Made by a program: the position numbers and the translations under genes
In this document: piece by piece, positions 32,404 through 41,700 of the stretch
Layout of the letters: every line of letters begins with the position of its first letter
How positions within the stretch are numbered: the stretch's first letter is position 1
Assembly: GCA_016281015.1 (NCBI GenBank)
Contig: JAEEHS010000078.1
Span: forward strand, 1-43,946
Direction: 5' to 3'
DNA: 43,946 nucleotides
From: Bacteroidales bacterium
Lineage (GTDB): Bacteria; Bacteroidota; Bacteroidia; Bacteroidales; UBA932
Notes under the pieces: model-generated
Told to the model about the DNA's origin: nothing
Seen by the model: the letters and a program-made list of their open reading frames with translations, nothing else
The model's database searches: none

Positions 32404-33848
32404 AAAAGCTGCTCGTTCTCTTCTTGCTCGCTCTCATGGGACCTCTTTCATGGGCCCAGGACCCTTATACGGCGCTTGGCGCCAAACTGGACGAGTATTT
32501 CGTGGCTCTTGCCGGAGAAAGTGCCGCCGTCCAGAATGCGGAGTGTGATTTTTTGATCTCCTCGTGCAAGGACTCGCTGGTGCGGCAGTTCGTCACCCTG
32601 AAGATTTATGACCATTATGTCCATTCCAAGATCATGGGGGACGATGCCGTGGCGGTCCATGTGGCCGAGCAGTGGCTCATTCCCGGGAAGGTGAAGATGC
32701 ATTCGGAGATGGATCTGCTGAACGCGCAGGTGTTTGCGGCGTTCAACCGGCATTCTCTCATCGGAGCCAAGGCGCCGCTGGTCTATCTGAAAGACCCTTC
32801 CGGACGCGAAGTCCGGCTTCCCGCCTCCAAGGCCGAAGGCTATTCGCTGCTCTATTTCCATGATACCGGCTGCAGTACCTGCCGGGTGGAGACCGCGCGG
32901 CTGAAAGAGTTCCTTGCCGAAGGAAAGTTCCCTCTGACCACGTATGCCATCTATACGGGGACGGATGAGGCTGTCTGGAAGGCCTACCGGGAGGATTTCC
33001 CCGGCGTTGTCCATCTCTGGGACCCCGGCGTGGATTCGGACTACCAGCGGAAATACGGCGTTCTGCAGACCCCGAAGATGTTCCTTCTGGATGCGGACGG
33101 AACCATCCTCGGCCGCGGCCTGGACACGCCCGCGCTCAGCATGCTCCTGCACCGCCTGACGGATGCGGCGGGGTATGAATACGGCGGAGAGGCCCAGATG
33201 GACCTGTACCGGGAAACCTTCGCTGTCTATGGCGATACGCTTCGCCCCTCCCATGTGCTGGATGTCGCGGAATATGTGGCGGGACGGACCATCGCGGACG
33301 GAGATATCAGTGCCTACCGCCAGATGGAAGGGGACCTCCTCTACTACCTGTCCTCCCAGCGGGGAGAGGCTTATAAGGAGGGAACGGCCGCCTTCGTGGA
33401 CCGTTTCATTGATGTCCCCGACATCTGGGAGTCCCCGGAAGATACGCTCCGGGTCCTGTCCCTGGCCCATATGCTGAAGGATCTTTCGCTTCGCACGCCC
33501 GTCGGGTCCCAGATTCCGGACCTGACACTTCATGGAACCCTGCGCTACCACCCCGGACTCTTCTGTAAAGGGACCAGGGAAGGGGATTTCGCCCTCCGGA
33601 AGCTGAAAGGGGCGCCGGGATATGTCGTGTTCTATTCTCCGCTCTGCGGCCTCTGCCAGGAGACACTCTCCGCGGTGGACCGGCTTGTTTCCGGCAGCCG
33701 CCGGGTGCGGGTGCTGCTCGTGGATATGGACGCGCTGGAGGAGCCGGTCCGGACCCGGCTGCTGGATACCTTTGATCTTTCCGCCCTGCCCTTTGTCCTG
33801 GAATTGGACAGGAAGGGGACCATTGTTCACCGATACGTACAGTTATGA
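32400..33848 (+). CDS. Secreted protein with two thioredoxin-like domains
   Basis: Predicted periplasmic protein of 482 residues with a cleavable signal peptide (MKKLLVLFLLALMGPLSWA, then QDP). The first half (about 30-115) is helical, like the N-terminal domain of Bacteroidota TlpA-like/DUF5106 proteins. A thioredoxin fold with C158-S-T-C161 (FHDTGCSTCRVE) follows, with KYGVLQTPKMFLLDADGTI giving the cis-Pro loop. After a second helical region comes another thioredoxin fold with C416-G-L-C419 (FYSPLCGLCQE) and LSALPFVLELDRKG. Two redox centres in one chain suggest a disulfide reductase or relay in the periplasm; the partner is unknown. It overlaps coaD and the next small gene by 4 bases each. 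Confidence 0.8.
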   Translation: MKKLLVLFLLALMGPLSWAQDPYTALGAKLDEYFVALAGESAAVQNAECDFLISSCKDSLVRQFVTLKIYDHYVHSKIMGDDAVAVHVAEQWLIPGKVKMHSEMDLLNAQVFAAFNRHSLIGAKAPLVYLKDPSGREVRLPASKAEGYSLLYFHDTGCSTCRVETARLKEFLAEGKFPLTTYAIYTGTDEAVWKAYREDFPGVVHLWDPGVDSDYQRKYGVLQTPKMFLLDADGTILGRGLDTPALSMLLHRLTDAAGYEYGGEAQMDLYRETFAVYGDTLRPSHVLDVAEYVAGRTIADGDISAYRQMEGDLLYYLSSQRGEAYKEGTAAFVDRFIDVPDIWESPEDTLRVLSLAHMLKDLSLRTPVGSQIPDLTLHGTLRYHPGLFCKGTREGDFALRKLKGAPGYVVFYSPLCGLCQETLSAVDRLVSGSRRVRVLLVDMDALEEPVRTRLLDTFDLSALPFVLELDRKGTIVHRYVQL

Positions 33849-34078
33849 GACGAAACCGCAAGGGAATCCCGGGCGTCGATCCGGCCTATCTGGAAAAACA
33901 GAAGGAGGCGCTGCTTCGCAAGAACCGCTATGTCCTGTATTTCAATGACAGCGAAATGGCGGCGATTGCCGAGTATTGTGACCGCTTCAAGGTCCATGCA
34001 AAAGCGACGCTGTTCCGGGAAGCCATCATGACGAAGGTGCTTTCCGAGCTGGAAGAAAACCATCCTACCCTGTTCTGA
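33845..34078 (+). CDS. Small conserved-looking protein, possibly ribbon-helix-helix type
   Basis: A protein of 77 residues that I cannot name. A basic N-terminus (MRRNRKG, and later KQKEALLRKNR) is followed by a short strand RYVLYFN, then a helix SEMAAIAEYCDRF and a second helix KATLFREAIMTKVLSELEE. Strand-helix-helix with this spacing is like a ribbon-helix-helix DNA-binding fold, but this is a guess from pattern only. It is real by position: its start overlaps the thioredoxin gene as ATGA and tadA starts 2 bases after its stop. Confidence 0.6.
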   Translation: MRRNRKGIPGVDPAYLEKQKEALLRKNRYVLYFNDSEMAAIAEYCDRFKVHAKATLFREAIMTKVLSELEENHPTLF

Positions 34079-34080
34079 CC

Positions 34081-34515
34081 ATGCCCGAGGACGAAAGATA
34101 TATGCGGGAAGCGCTGCAGGAGGCGCGCTATGCCCTTGCTGACGGGGAAATCCCCATCGGGGCTGTTGTCGTAGGCCGGGGCCGGGTCATCGGCCGTGGA
34201 CACAACATGACCGAGAAACTCCATGATACCACCGCCCATGCCGAGATGCTCGCCGTGACGGCGGCGACCGAAGCACTCGGAGGAAAATACTTGACGGATT
34301 GCACGTTGTATGTAACCGTGGAGCCCTGCCCGATGTGTGCCGGCGCTCTCAACTGGGCCCAGATCGGACGGATTGTCTATGGCGCCATCGATCCCCGCCG
34401 CGGTTATTCCCTCTTTACCCCGTCCCTGCTCCATCCCAAGACCCAGGTCGCCGCAGGGGTTCTCGCTGAGGAGTGCTCCGCCCTTATGAAGGACTTCTTC
34501 AAGGAGCGCCGCTGA
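34081..34515 (+). CDS. tadA: tRNA-specific adenosine deaminase
   Basis: Zinc deaminase of 144 residues that converts the wobble adenosine of tRNA-Arg(ACG) to inosine. The catalytic motif TAHAEM holds the zinc ligand His53 and the proton-shuttle Glu55, and PCPMCAGA holds zinc ligands Cys83 and Cys86. The C-terminal LAEECSALMKDFFKERR helix is typical of TadA. It is the last gene of the lon-to-tadA chain; the tRNA-Gln promoter begins only 5 bases after its stop, and no separate terminator is seen. Confidence 0.95.
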   Translation: MPEDERYMREALQEARYALADGEIPIGAVVVGRGRVIGRGHNMTEKLHDTTAHAEMLAVTAATEALGGKYLTDCTLYVTVEPCPMCAGALNWAQIGRIVYGAIDPRRGYSLFTPSLLHPKTQVAAGVLAEECSALMKDFFKERR

Positions 34516-34519
34516 ACTT

Positions 34520-34551
34520 TTTGCATTTTCCGTTTTTTCGCCCTAAATTTG
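34520..34551 (+). promoter_or_regulatory. Promoter of tRNA-Gln and the following lipoprotein gene
   Basis: TTTG (34520-34523), a 20-base spacer and TAAATTTG (34544-34551) match the Bacteroidota promoter. Transcription should start 5-7 bases later, just before the tRNA at 34563. Confidence 0.78.
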
Positions 34552-34562
34552 CAAGCCGGTAT

Positions 34563-34633
34563 TGAGATGTGGTGTAATGGTAGCACTAGGGATTTTGGTT
34601 CCCTCAGTTAGAGTTCGAATCTCTACATCTCAA
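34563..34633 (+). tRNA. tRNA-Gln (anticodon TTG), CCA not encoded
   Basis: The acceptor stem is TGAGATG with CATCTCA. The anticodon stem AGGGA/TCCCT holds the loop TTTTGGT with anticodon TTG. The T stem is TAGAG/CTCTA with loop TTCGAAT. Discriminator A is at 34633. The gene has 71 bases, and the 3' CCA is not encoded. Confidence 0.93.
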
Positions 34634-34639
34634 CTTTCT

Positions 34640-35092
34640 ATGATACGTATCCTCTTGCTGACCTGTATGATGACGCTTTTTGGCTGCTCGCAGAAGGCTC
34701 CGGAAGGTGCTTTCAAGGGCTATGAATATGTCGAGAACGGGATGAGGGCCGTCCCCCAGGCGCATTACGAAGTCTTTTTCGATGACGAGGGCGCACCCTT
34801 TGTCCGTCATATCAACTGGGATGGGGAAGAGACGGTCATGAGGGCTCCGAAGGACCTTCCTGCCCAAATCGACAGTCTCGTCAGGGGGTACAAACTACAC
34901 CAGCTGAAAGACCACTACCAGCCTCCTTTTAAGGTTCTCGATGGGGTCAGCTGGCGCCTGTATATCCGCTATGAAGGCGGCTCCATTTCCTCCGGAGGCT
35001 ACCATAGCCGTCCGCCGCAGCGGCTCCGGGCGGGAATCGAAGCCATCAACGAACTGCTTCAGGGCTGCGTGGACGCTTCTTCCCGGCCGTAG
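34640..35092 (+). CDS. Small lipoprotein of unknown function
   Basis: Predicted lipoprotein of 150 residues: MIRILLLTCMMTLFGC gives lipid-anchored Cys16. I do not recognise the family. The body has short beta-like stretches (HYEVFFDDEGAPFVRHINW, WRLYIRYEGGSISSGGYHS) and a C-terminal helix (LRAGIEAINELLQG). The ATG at 34640 is used because the frame upstream runs through the tRNA-Gln gene. It lies 6 bases after the tRNA, so both should be on one primary transcript, with RNase processing of the tRNA 3' end creating the mRNA 5' end. No terminator is obvious after it. Confidence 0.65.
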   Translation: MIRILLLTCMMTLFGCSQKAPEGAFKGYEYVENGMRAVPQAHYEVFFDDEGAPFVRHINWDGEETVMRAPKDLPAQIDSLVRGYKLHQLKDHYQPPFKVLDGVSWRLYIRYEGGSISSGGYHSRPPQRLRAGIEAINELLQGCVDASSRP

Positions 35093-35162
35093 CGGCGGAG
35101 CGCTAGGGGTAAAGCGTTCATCCAAGGGTAGAAACAGGGGAGGAATCTTTTCCAAAACTCCT

Positions 35163-35170
35163 TACATTTG
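35163..35170 (+). promoter_or_regulatory. -7 element for the beta-helix/sigma/SusCD locus
   Basis: TACATTTG matches TAnnTTTG, 132 bases before the ATG at 35303. No TTTG is seen at -33. The gap 35093-35302 otherwise holds a short weak inverted repeat near 35099-35120 and no gene. A locus controlled by its own ECF sigma factor may use a different promoter type that I cannot recognise. Confidence 0.45.
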
Positions 35171-35302
35171 CCGTGGTACCAGATGATGGATGATGAGAGA
35201 TGGCCACAGCGTTTTTCTCGCGTCAATAATAAGTATTTTCCGCTGACTGGTCGTCTATCTTTTAGGTAACACGACTGATGCCAACAAATGAGATACAACA
35301 AT

Positions 35303-37159
35303 ATGCGGAAATACTTTCTATTGGTGGCGGCGGTGGTGCTGTCCATGTCTGTCTCATGTCATCATTCCCCTGTTCCTGCGGAGGAACAACCGGGCGGACA
35401 GGAACCAAGTTATCCCGAGGAACCGGCAGGCCCGGAAGAGCCGGAAGATCCGACCGTCCTCAAAGTGGAAGAAGGAGATGACCTTGCAGCCATCCTTGCA
35501 GCTGTTCCGGAAGGTATCAAGACCCTTTCCCTCGGCGAGGGTACATTCACGGGCCCTTTCAAGATGGTCGAGGGAATCGATGTGAGAGGGGCTGGCGACA
35601 AGACCATCCTGACAGTTACCTCCGGTCGCGTCCTTACCCAGGAAACAGACTTTGAAACGTTAACTACATGGAAGAATCTTACTCTTACCGATGGTAGACT
35701 GAATGGGGAGAACGGTGCCGGTGCTTTTCTTCGGAAAAACGGTGTGCTGAAAAACTGTGACATTCACCATAACCGCGCCGAGGGAGGATCTTCCCAGGGG
35801 GGTGGAGTATGGGCGGCAGAAGGCAGTATCCTCACACAGTGCCGGATCCACGACAATTTCGCGCAGAATGCCGGTGGCGGAGTTTATTCAAAAGGACTTG
35901 TAAAATACTGCACGATTGAAGACAATGAAGCTCCCGACAACGTGGGCGGCGGCGTCCAGATGCATGGCGGTAGTGCGGCCAGCAATACCAACGGGACGAT
36001 GTACAACTGTATGATTCGCCACAACAGTTCCAAGAATGCCGGCGGAGTACGTCTCTACGGAAATACCCAGGTGGCCAATCTGCTGGTAGAAGGCAATACG
36101 GCAACGGGGGGCGGAATCTCGGGTATCCTGGCCAATGGCATCGCTTCCATTGTGAACTGTACCATTGTCAAGAATTATGATGCGGCTGACGGTGGTAATT
36201 CTTCCGGTCTGTATATCAACCAGAACGGCACCATCAAGAATTGTCTCCTGTACGGCAATTATTCCAAAGGGAAGGATGCGTCAGAGGCGGTTCAGATGTA
36301 TATCAATCATCAATATACCTGGTTGATGAACAACGCTGTCCGCGCAGGGGGCTTAAGACTGCATTCCTTTTACGATCCCAACAGCAATGGGCGGAACCAG
36401 CATCTGCAGGAGATTCCTTCAGGAAGCGAGCATATCTTCGTCGATTATACGGGTGGCGACTATCATCTGACATCCGCTGCCAATATGTTGATTGACAAGG
36501 GCAACACCTCCCTTTTCGGCTTTATGGTCTTGGATGCCGGTGGCACCCCGCGGCGTTTCGGGACGGCCCCGGACATCGGCGCGTATGAATATCCGACGCC
36601 GGTACCTGCTGAAGGATTCTGGTGCGTTCTGATTGGTGACAGCATCTTTGACCGGTGGGATTCGGAAGGAATCGGGCATCCTGATTTCTTTACAGAGAAC
36701 AACATGGTCAACAGTGGGGTGAGCGGCCAGACCACCGACCAGATGCTGGAACGTTTCGAGGGCAGTGTCCTGTATTATAAGCCTCAAGTTGTCGTTTTGG
36801 AGGGCGGAACCAACGATCTGACACGTGTCCAGACATGGAAGAGCAGTGAGTCCACCATCGCCAACATGGCTGAGATGGCTCGTCGGGCGGCCGCTTTCGG
36901 AGCGAAGGTGTTCATCTCCTCCATCCTTCCCTGCAATGCGTCTCAGACGGGGGATGTCTCTCCTCAGGAACTCATTGTGGCGACGAACAAAGCTTATCAG
37001 GAGCTGGCGGCCAGCAAAGGCTACGGATACATTGACTTTTATACACCACTTTCCGACTCGGACGGCCGTTTCAAGGACGGATACCACAGCGATGGCGTCC
37101 ATCCGGACAGCAACGGCTACGACGTCATGGAACAAATCCTTCTGGCGGCCTTGAAATGA
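35303..37159 (+). CDS. Lipoprotein with right-handed beta-helix fused to an SGNH/GDSL hydrolase
   Basis: Predicted lipoprotein of 618 residues: the signal peptide MRKYFLLVAAVVLSMSVSC gives lipidated Cys19. An ATG five codons upstream (35288) is also possible. A Pro/Glu-rich linker (about 24-52) leads to a parallel beta-helix (about 55-430) with at least seven coils of one pattern, for example LKNCDIHHNRA, LTQCRIHDNFA, VKYCTIEDNEA, MYNCMIRHNSS, IVNCTIVKNYD and IKNCLLYGNYS, and the closing text DIGAYEY. The C-terminal part is an SGNH hydrolase: GDSIFDRW with nucleophile Ser447, GGTNDL with Asn504, and DGVHPD with Asp597 and His600. It probably deacetylates or de-esterifies a polysaccharide that the helix binds or cuts; the substrate is unknown. 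It overlaps the sigma-factor gene by 4 bases. Confidence 0.85.
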   Translation: MRKYFLLVAAVVLSMSVSCHHSPVPAEEQPGGQEPSYPEEPAGPEEPEDPTVLKVEEGDDLAAILAAVPEGIKTLSLGEGTFTGPFKMVEGIDVRGAGDKTILTVTSGRVLTQETDFETLTTWKNLTLTDGRLNGENGAGAFLRKNGVLKNCDIHHNRAEGGSSQGGGVWAAEGSILTQCRIHDNFAQNAGGGVYSKGLVKYCTIEDNEAPDNVGGGVQMHGGSAASNTNGTMYNCMIRHNSSKNAGGVRLYGNTQVANLLVEGNTATGGGISGILANGIASIVNCTIVKNYDAADGGNSSGLYINQNGTIKNCLLYGNYSKGKDASEAVQMYINHQYTWLMNNAVRAGGLRLHSFYDPNSNGRNQHLQEIPSGSEHIFVDYTGGDYHLTSAANMLIDKGNTSLFGFMVLDAGGTPRRFGTAPDIGAYEYPTPVPAEGFWCVLIGDSIFDRWDSEGIGHPDFFTENNMVNSGVSGQTTDQMLERFEGSVLYYKPQVVVLEGGTNDLTRVQTWKSSESTIANMAEMARRAAAFGAKVFISSILPCNASQTGDVSPQELIVATNKAYQELAASKGYGYIDFYTPLSDSDGRFKDGYHSDGVHPDSNGYDVMEQILLAALK

Positions 37160-37698
37160 AGACCATGATCACATCCTCGCAAGAATTGTATCGGCTTGAA
37201 TCCGCGTACAAGGAGAACCTTCCGGGTCTCCTGGCGTATGCACGCCGTTTTGTGCCCGAGGATGTGGCGGGAGATCTGGTGCAGGATGTGTTCGTCAGGC
37301 TTTGGCAGAGTTACAGGGCTTTCTTGAACGTCCCGGAGGGACAGACTCGTCAGGCTTACCTCTTCCGTAGTGTCCGCAACGCCTGTAAGGACTGGCTCAA
37401 ACATCAGTTGGCCGTGTCCCGTTATGAGGGAGAGACCTTGTATTTGATGAAACAGGAGGAAATCGATTTCTCTTCAAGGCGTACCCCTCGTGAACAGGAA
37501 GCCCTGCTGGAGGCGGTCTCTGTGCAGGTGGGACAATTGCCCGAACGTTGCCGCGAGATTTTTATCATGCACTACCAGAAACGGATGAAGAGTGTGGAGA
37601 TTGCCGAGTACTACGGCATCTCCCAACGGACTGTTGAGTCCCAGTTGTACAAGGCACTCCAAATCTTGCGAAGTGAACTATCAGAAAAAGATAAATAG
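37156..37698 (+). CDS. ECF-type RNA polymerase sigma factor (SusCD-associated)
   Basis: Sigma-70 family ECF factor of 180 residues. Region 2 includes LLAYARRFVPEDVAGDLVQDVFVRLWQSY, which binds core polymerase and the -10 region. Region 4 is LPERCREIFIMHYQKRMKSVEIAEYYGISQRTVESQLYKALQIL, a helix-turn-helix for the -35 region. This is the class found beside FecR anti-sigma factors and SusC/D pairs in Bacteroidota. Its start overlaps the stop of the beta-helix/SGNH gene as ATGA, and fecR begins 7 bases after its stop, so it is produced together with its regulator. A likely target is this locus, but no ECF promoter was recognised. Confidence 0.92.
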   Translation: MKTMITSSQELYRLESAYKENLPGLLAYARRFVPEDVAGDLVQDVFVRLWQSYRAFLNVPEGQTRQAYLFRSVRNACKDWLKHQLAVSRYEGETLYLMKQEEIDFSSRRTPREQEALLEAVSVQVGQLPERCREIFIMHYQKRMKSVEIAEYYGISQRTVESQLYKALQILRSELSEKDK

Positions 37699-37705
37699 AA
37701 ACGAT

Positions 37706-38716
37706 ATGACAGAAGAAAGAAAGCAGTCCTTGTTCCTGGAATACATTGATGGAACGCTGGACGCAGAGGGAATGGAAGAACTCCATGCGCTGACCGAGGA
37801 GGATCCTTCGGCAAAGGAAGAACTTTTCAGCCTCAAGGAACTGGCAGATGCGGCCATGAAGGGAGACGAGATGTCTCCTTTTGAAAAGGACCGCCGCGCA
37901 GCGGATCTGATCCGGACCGTGACCGGTGGGCGGACCCTTGCCGGAATGCGTGCCCGGGAAATCTTCCGCTATGCCGCGGTTGCCGTCGTGGCGGCCTTTC
38001 TCGGCATTTCCGGAGCCGTCATCCTTCGCCGTCCGGGAAATGATTCAATGACCGTAGTGGAAACGCTTCCCGGTGCGGCGACATCGGTAACCTTGCCGGA
38101 CGGAACGTCCGTAACGCTCAAATCTGCATCCGTCCTGCAGTATGCCCCGTCAGCCTTCGATAGACGGGAGCGGACGGTGATGCTGGATGGCGAGGCCTTC
38201 TTCAAGGTTGTGGCCGATCCGGAGCATCCGTTTATCGTCCGGACTCCGCATCAGGCGGTCAAGGTCCTTGGAACCACTTTCAATGTGCAGGACTTCAAGG
38301 AGGATTCGCTTTCTACCATCATCCTGATGGAGGGAAAAGTCTCACTGGACCTGCTTGATACAGAAGGAGCATCGGTCCGCAGTCTTGAAATCCATCCTGG
38401 TGAAAAATGCATCTACGACAAGACAACGGGCAGGATGAAAGTGGAGAAAATATCCCGCGGAGAAGCCGCGCAGGACTGGAACTCGAGTATCTGCTATTTC
38501 CGGGGAGAATCGCTGGATAGGATTGCCTCCCGTCTGGAGCAGTATTTCAAGGTTACCATCGAGGTTGATCCGGGTCTTGGCAAAGAGGGAGGATATTCGG
38601 GCGCTGTCTCCCTCGGGGAAGGCGTTGAACGGATTCTGAACCTGCTTAACTACGACAATTCCTTTAAACTCGTGATGCCGGAAGACGGCTACTATCTACT
38701 CAAGGCAACGGAATGA
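37706..38716 (+). CDS. FecR-family anti-sigma factor
   Basis: Inner-membrane regulator of 336 residues. The cytoplasmic N-terminal part (about 1-86), which holds the sigma factor, begins MTEERKQSLFLEYIDGTLDAEGMEEL. One membrane helix follows (about 88-107, YAAVAVVAAFLGISGAVIL). The periplasmic FecR domain (about 118-215) has the signature VTLPDGTSVTLKSAS, then VMLDGEAFFKVVADPEHPFIV and VKVLGTTFNVQDF. A C-terminal DUF4974-like domain (about 250-336) contains FRGESLDRIASRLEQYFKVTIEV. This domain contacts the receptor's STN domain in known systems. It overlaps susC by 4 bases, matching a signal path from SusC through FecR to the sigma factor. Confidence 0.94.
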   Translation: MTEERKQSLFLEYIDGTLDAEGMEELHALTEEDPSAKEELFSLKELADAAMKGDEMSPFEKDRRAADLIRTVTGGRTLAGMRAREIFRYAAVAVVAAFLGISGAVILRRPGNDSMTVVETLPGAATSVTLPDGTSVTLKSASVLQYAPSAFDRRERTVMLDGEAFFKVVADPEHPFIVRTPHQAVKVLGTTFNVQDFKEDSLSTIILMEGKVSLDLLDTEGASVRSLEIHPGEKCIYDKTTGRMKVEKISRGEAAQDWNSSICYFRGESLDRIASRLEQYFKVTIEVDPGLGKEGGYSGAVSLGEGVERILNLLNYDNSFKLVMPEDGYYLLKATE

Positions 38717-41700
38717 AACGATTGACTGTTCTTCTGGCGGTATTGTGTCTGGTAATAATGCCGCTTTCAGCCCAGGATTCTCCGCTCGACATCCCCGTGA
38801 CGCTTGACATGGACAATGTGACCCTGGAGGAGGTCATCGATGCGATGATGGGACAGACCGGCGTGATGTTTCTTTATAAGAGTACTGATTTGGGGGCATC
38901 CGGGAAAGTCTCCGTCCATGTCACTGCGGCCCCGATCAGGCAGGTCCTTCGGCAACTGAATGTGGATGCACGGGTCGAGGGCCGCAATCTGATCCTGATG
39001 CGGCGAGATGCGCTACAGCTTCACGACAACCGAAATCCGTCTCTGCCTGTCAAGTCCCGCATGCGGATGGCAGGCCGGGTGGTGGATGGCAACGGAGAGC
39101 CGCTTGTCGGGGCGACCGTGATGATCCACGGCACTTCGGAGGGCACGACGACCGACTTGGATGGAAACTATAGTATGAGTGTGGCCGAAGGCGACTGGGT
39201 GGACGCCCTTCTGATTGGATATAAAACCGTATCCAGGAAGGCGGCATCTCGGCTGGATTTTGTCCTGGAAGACGATATCACTCAACTCGAAGAGGTGGTG
39301 GTCGTGGGTTACGGTGTGCAGAAAAAGGTCAATCTGACCGGTAGTGTGGAGAGCCTCGGTGGCGAAGCCATGGAGAATCTGCCGATGCCGTCCCTTTCCC
39401 GTGGATTGCAAGGAATGATTCCGAGCTTGAATATTGATATGACGGACGGGAAACCCATCCGAAGTTCCGAATACAATGTCCGTGGAACGACCTCTATCGG
39501 AGCAGGAGGTGGTAGCACGTTGATTATGATTGATGGCGCACCCGGCGATCCGGATCTCCTGAATCCCGGTGATATTGAATCGGTTACTGTCTTGAAGGAT
39601 GCTGCTTCGGCGGCCATTTATGGTGCCCGGGGACCCTTCGGTGTCGTGCTCATCACGACAAAGAATCCATCTGAGGGAAAGACATCCCTCACGTATTCCG
39701 GAAATGTGTCCTTCTATACCCAGACCCAGCGCAATGATTATATCTGGGACGGTTACACATGGGCGAAGAGTTTCGTTGAGGCGTATTACGCTTACAATGA
39801 CTATGTTACCAATCCTACCGGCGTGAATAACGCTTTCCCTTTCACGCCCAATCTGGAGACCTGGCTTTCCGAACTGAAACGTAGGCATGATGATCCGTCC
39901 CTGCCGAAAGTAGCGACCACTTCCGATGGCCGATATGTGTATTATGGTAGCACCAACTGGTATGATGAACTCTACAAGAAGGTGTCCACCGGAGGGGAGC
40001 ATACGCTGACCCTTTCGGGAAGCGCCCGCAATGTGGGCTATTATTTGTCAGGACGGTATTATGGACAGGGAGGTATCTTCAAGTACAATTCCGACGATTT
40101 CAACCAGTTCAACCTTCGTGGTAAGGGGTATGTCCAGGCCTTCCCCTGGCTGAAAGTGAGTGATAATGTCGATTTCTCCCGCCGAAGTTACAAGTATCCA
40201 CTCACCTCCATTTATGAGAAGGGCATCTGGCGCAATATCGCCGACCAGGGCTTCCCGATGGCTGTGATGTACAATCCGGACGGGACGATGACCCGCCATG
40301 CGGCCTATACCGTCGGTGATTTCAAGACGGGCAATAACAAGAGTCTCACAACGCAGTTCAATCTCCGGAATACCCTCGGTGCTGTGGCCTCTTTTATGGA
40401 TAATTCCCTCCGCTTCAATGGGGATTTCACGTACAGTTATCGCCTTGCACGAGACAAGCGGATCCTGTATCCGGTCAGTTACAGCGACTATGAGGGGGTG
40501 ATTACATCCGAAGGGACCAACAAACTCAGCGAGGGAATTGATGAGACCAATTATCTCGGGACCAATTTCTATGCTGAATATGAGAATACTTTCCGGGGGC
40601 GCCATTACTTGAAGGCAATGGCCGGTGTCAACTACGAGTATCAGAAGACCGTGACGAACGATATGGAACGGAACGGTATTCTCAAACCAAACATCGCAGA
40701 CTTTAACCTGGCGAACGGAGATAGTTTCCTCATCACGGGCGGCGGAAGCGCCTGGGCGGTCCTGGGACTATTCTGCCGGTTGAATTATAATTACAAAGAA
40801 CGTTACCTGGTGGAACTTAACGGCCGCTATGATGCCTCCTCCAACTTCCCGCGCAACTCGATGTGGGGCTTCTTCCCTTCGGCTTCCGCCGGCTGGCGGG
40901 TCTCCAAGGAAGATTTCTGGCGGATTTCTCCGAAGGCGGTTTCCGAGTTGAAGATTCGTTTGAGTTACGGTGAATTGGGAAATGGACAGATTCCGCCTTA
41001 TTCGTATATCCAGACCATCTCGACCTATCAGTCCAGCCGGATCATCGACGGTGCCCTGCCGCTGTATTCGTATATGCCCTCGCTGGTGCCGGATGACCTG
41101 ACCTGGGAACGCTCCAGGACCTATAATGTCGGCATCGATCTGGGTTTCCTTGAAAACCGGCTGACGTTGAACGCCGACTTCTTCCAACGGAATACGGAAA
41201 ACATGTACACGACAGGCGTTATCGTTCCTGCTGTACTTGGAACAAGTTCTCCCAAAGGCAATTACGCGGACCTCAGAACCCGCGGACTGGAATTGTCGCT
41301 GGAATGGAAGGACCGGATTGCATGGCAGAAGTCTCTGGACTATTCCGTCAAACTTGTCCTGTCGGATTCGCAGGCGGAGATTACCCGCTACAACAATCCC
41401 AACGGACTCATTGACAATGTCTATTACAAGGGCGCCAAAGTCGGGGAAATCTGGGGGTATGAGATCGTGGGCCTTTTTCAGGATGAGAATGAGATCGCAT
41501 CCTGGGCGGACCAGAGTTATATGAAGACTTCACAGGGCCAGAAAATATGGTTGCCGGGAGACATGAAATATGCCGACCTGAATCAGGATGGTAAGATCAA
41601 CGACGGAAAACGGACCGTTGATGAGCACGGAGATATGAGGGTCATCGGCAACACAACGCCCCGTTGGCGATTTGGGGTCAATCTGTCCGCTTCATGGAAT

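Noticed and set aside
34562..34639. Upstream extension of the small lipoprotein gene.
   Set aside because: The extended frame runs through the tRNA-Gln gene. The lipoprotein signal peptide starts at 34640.
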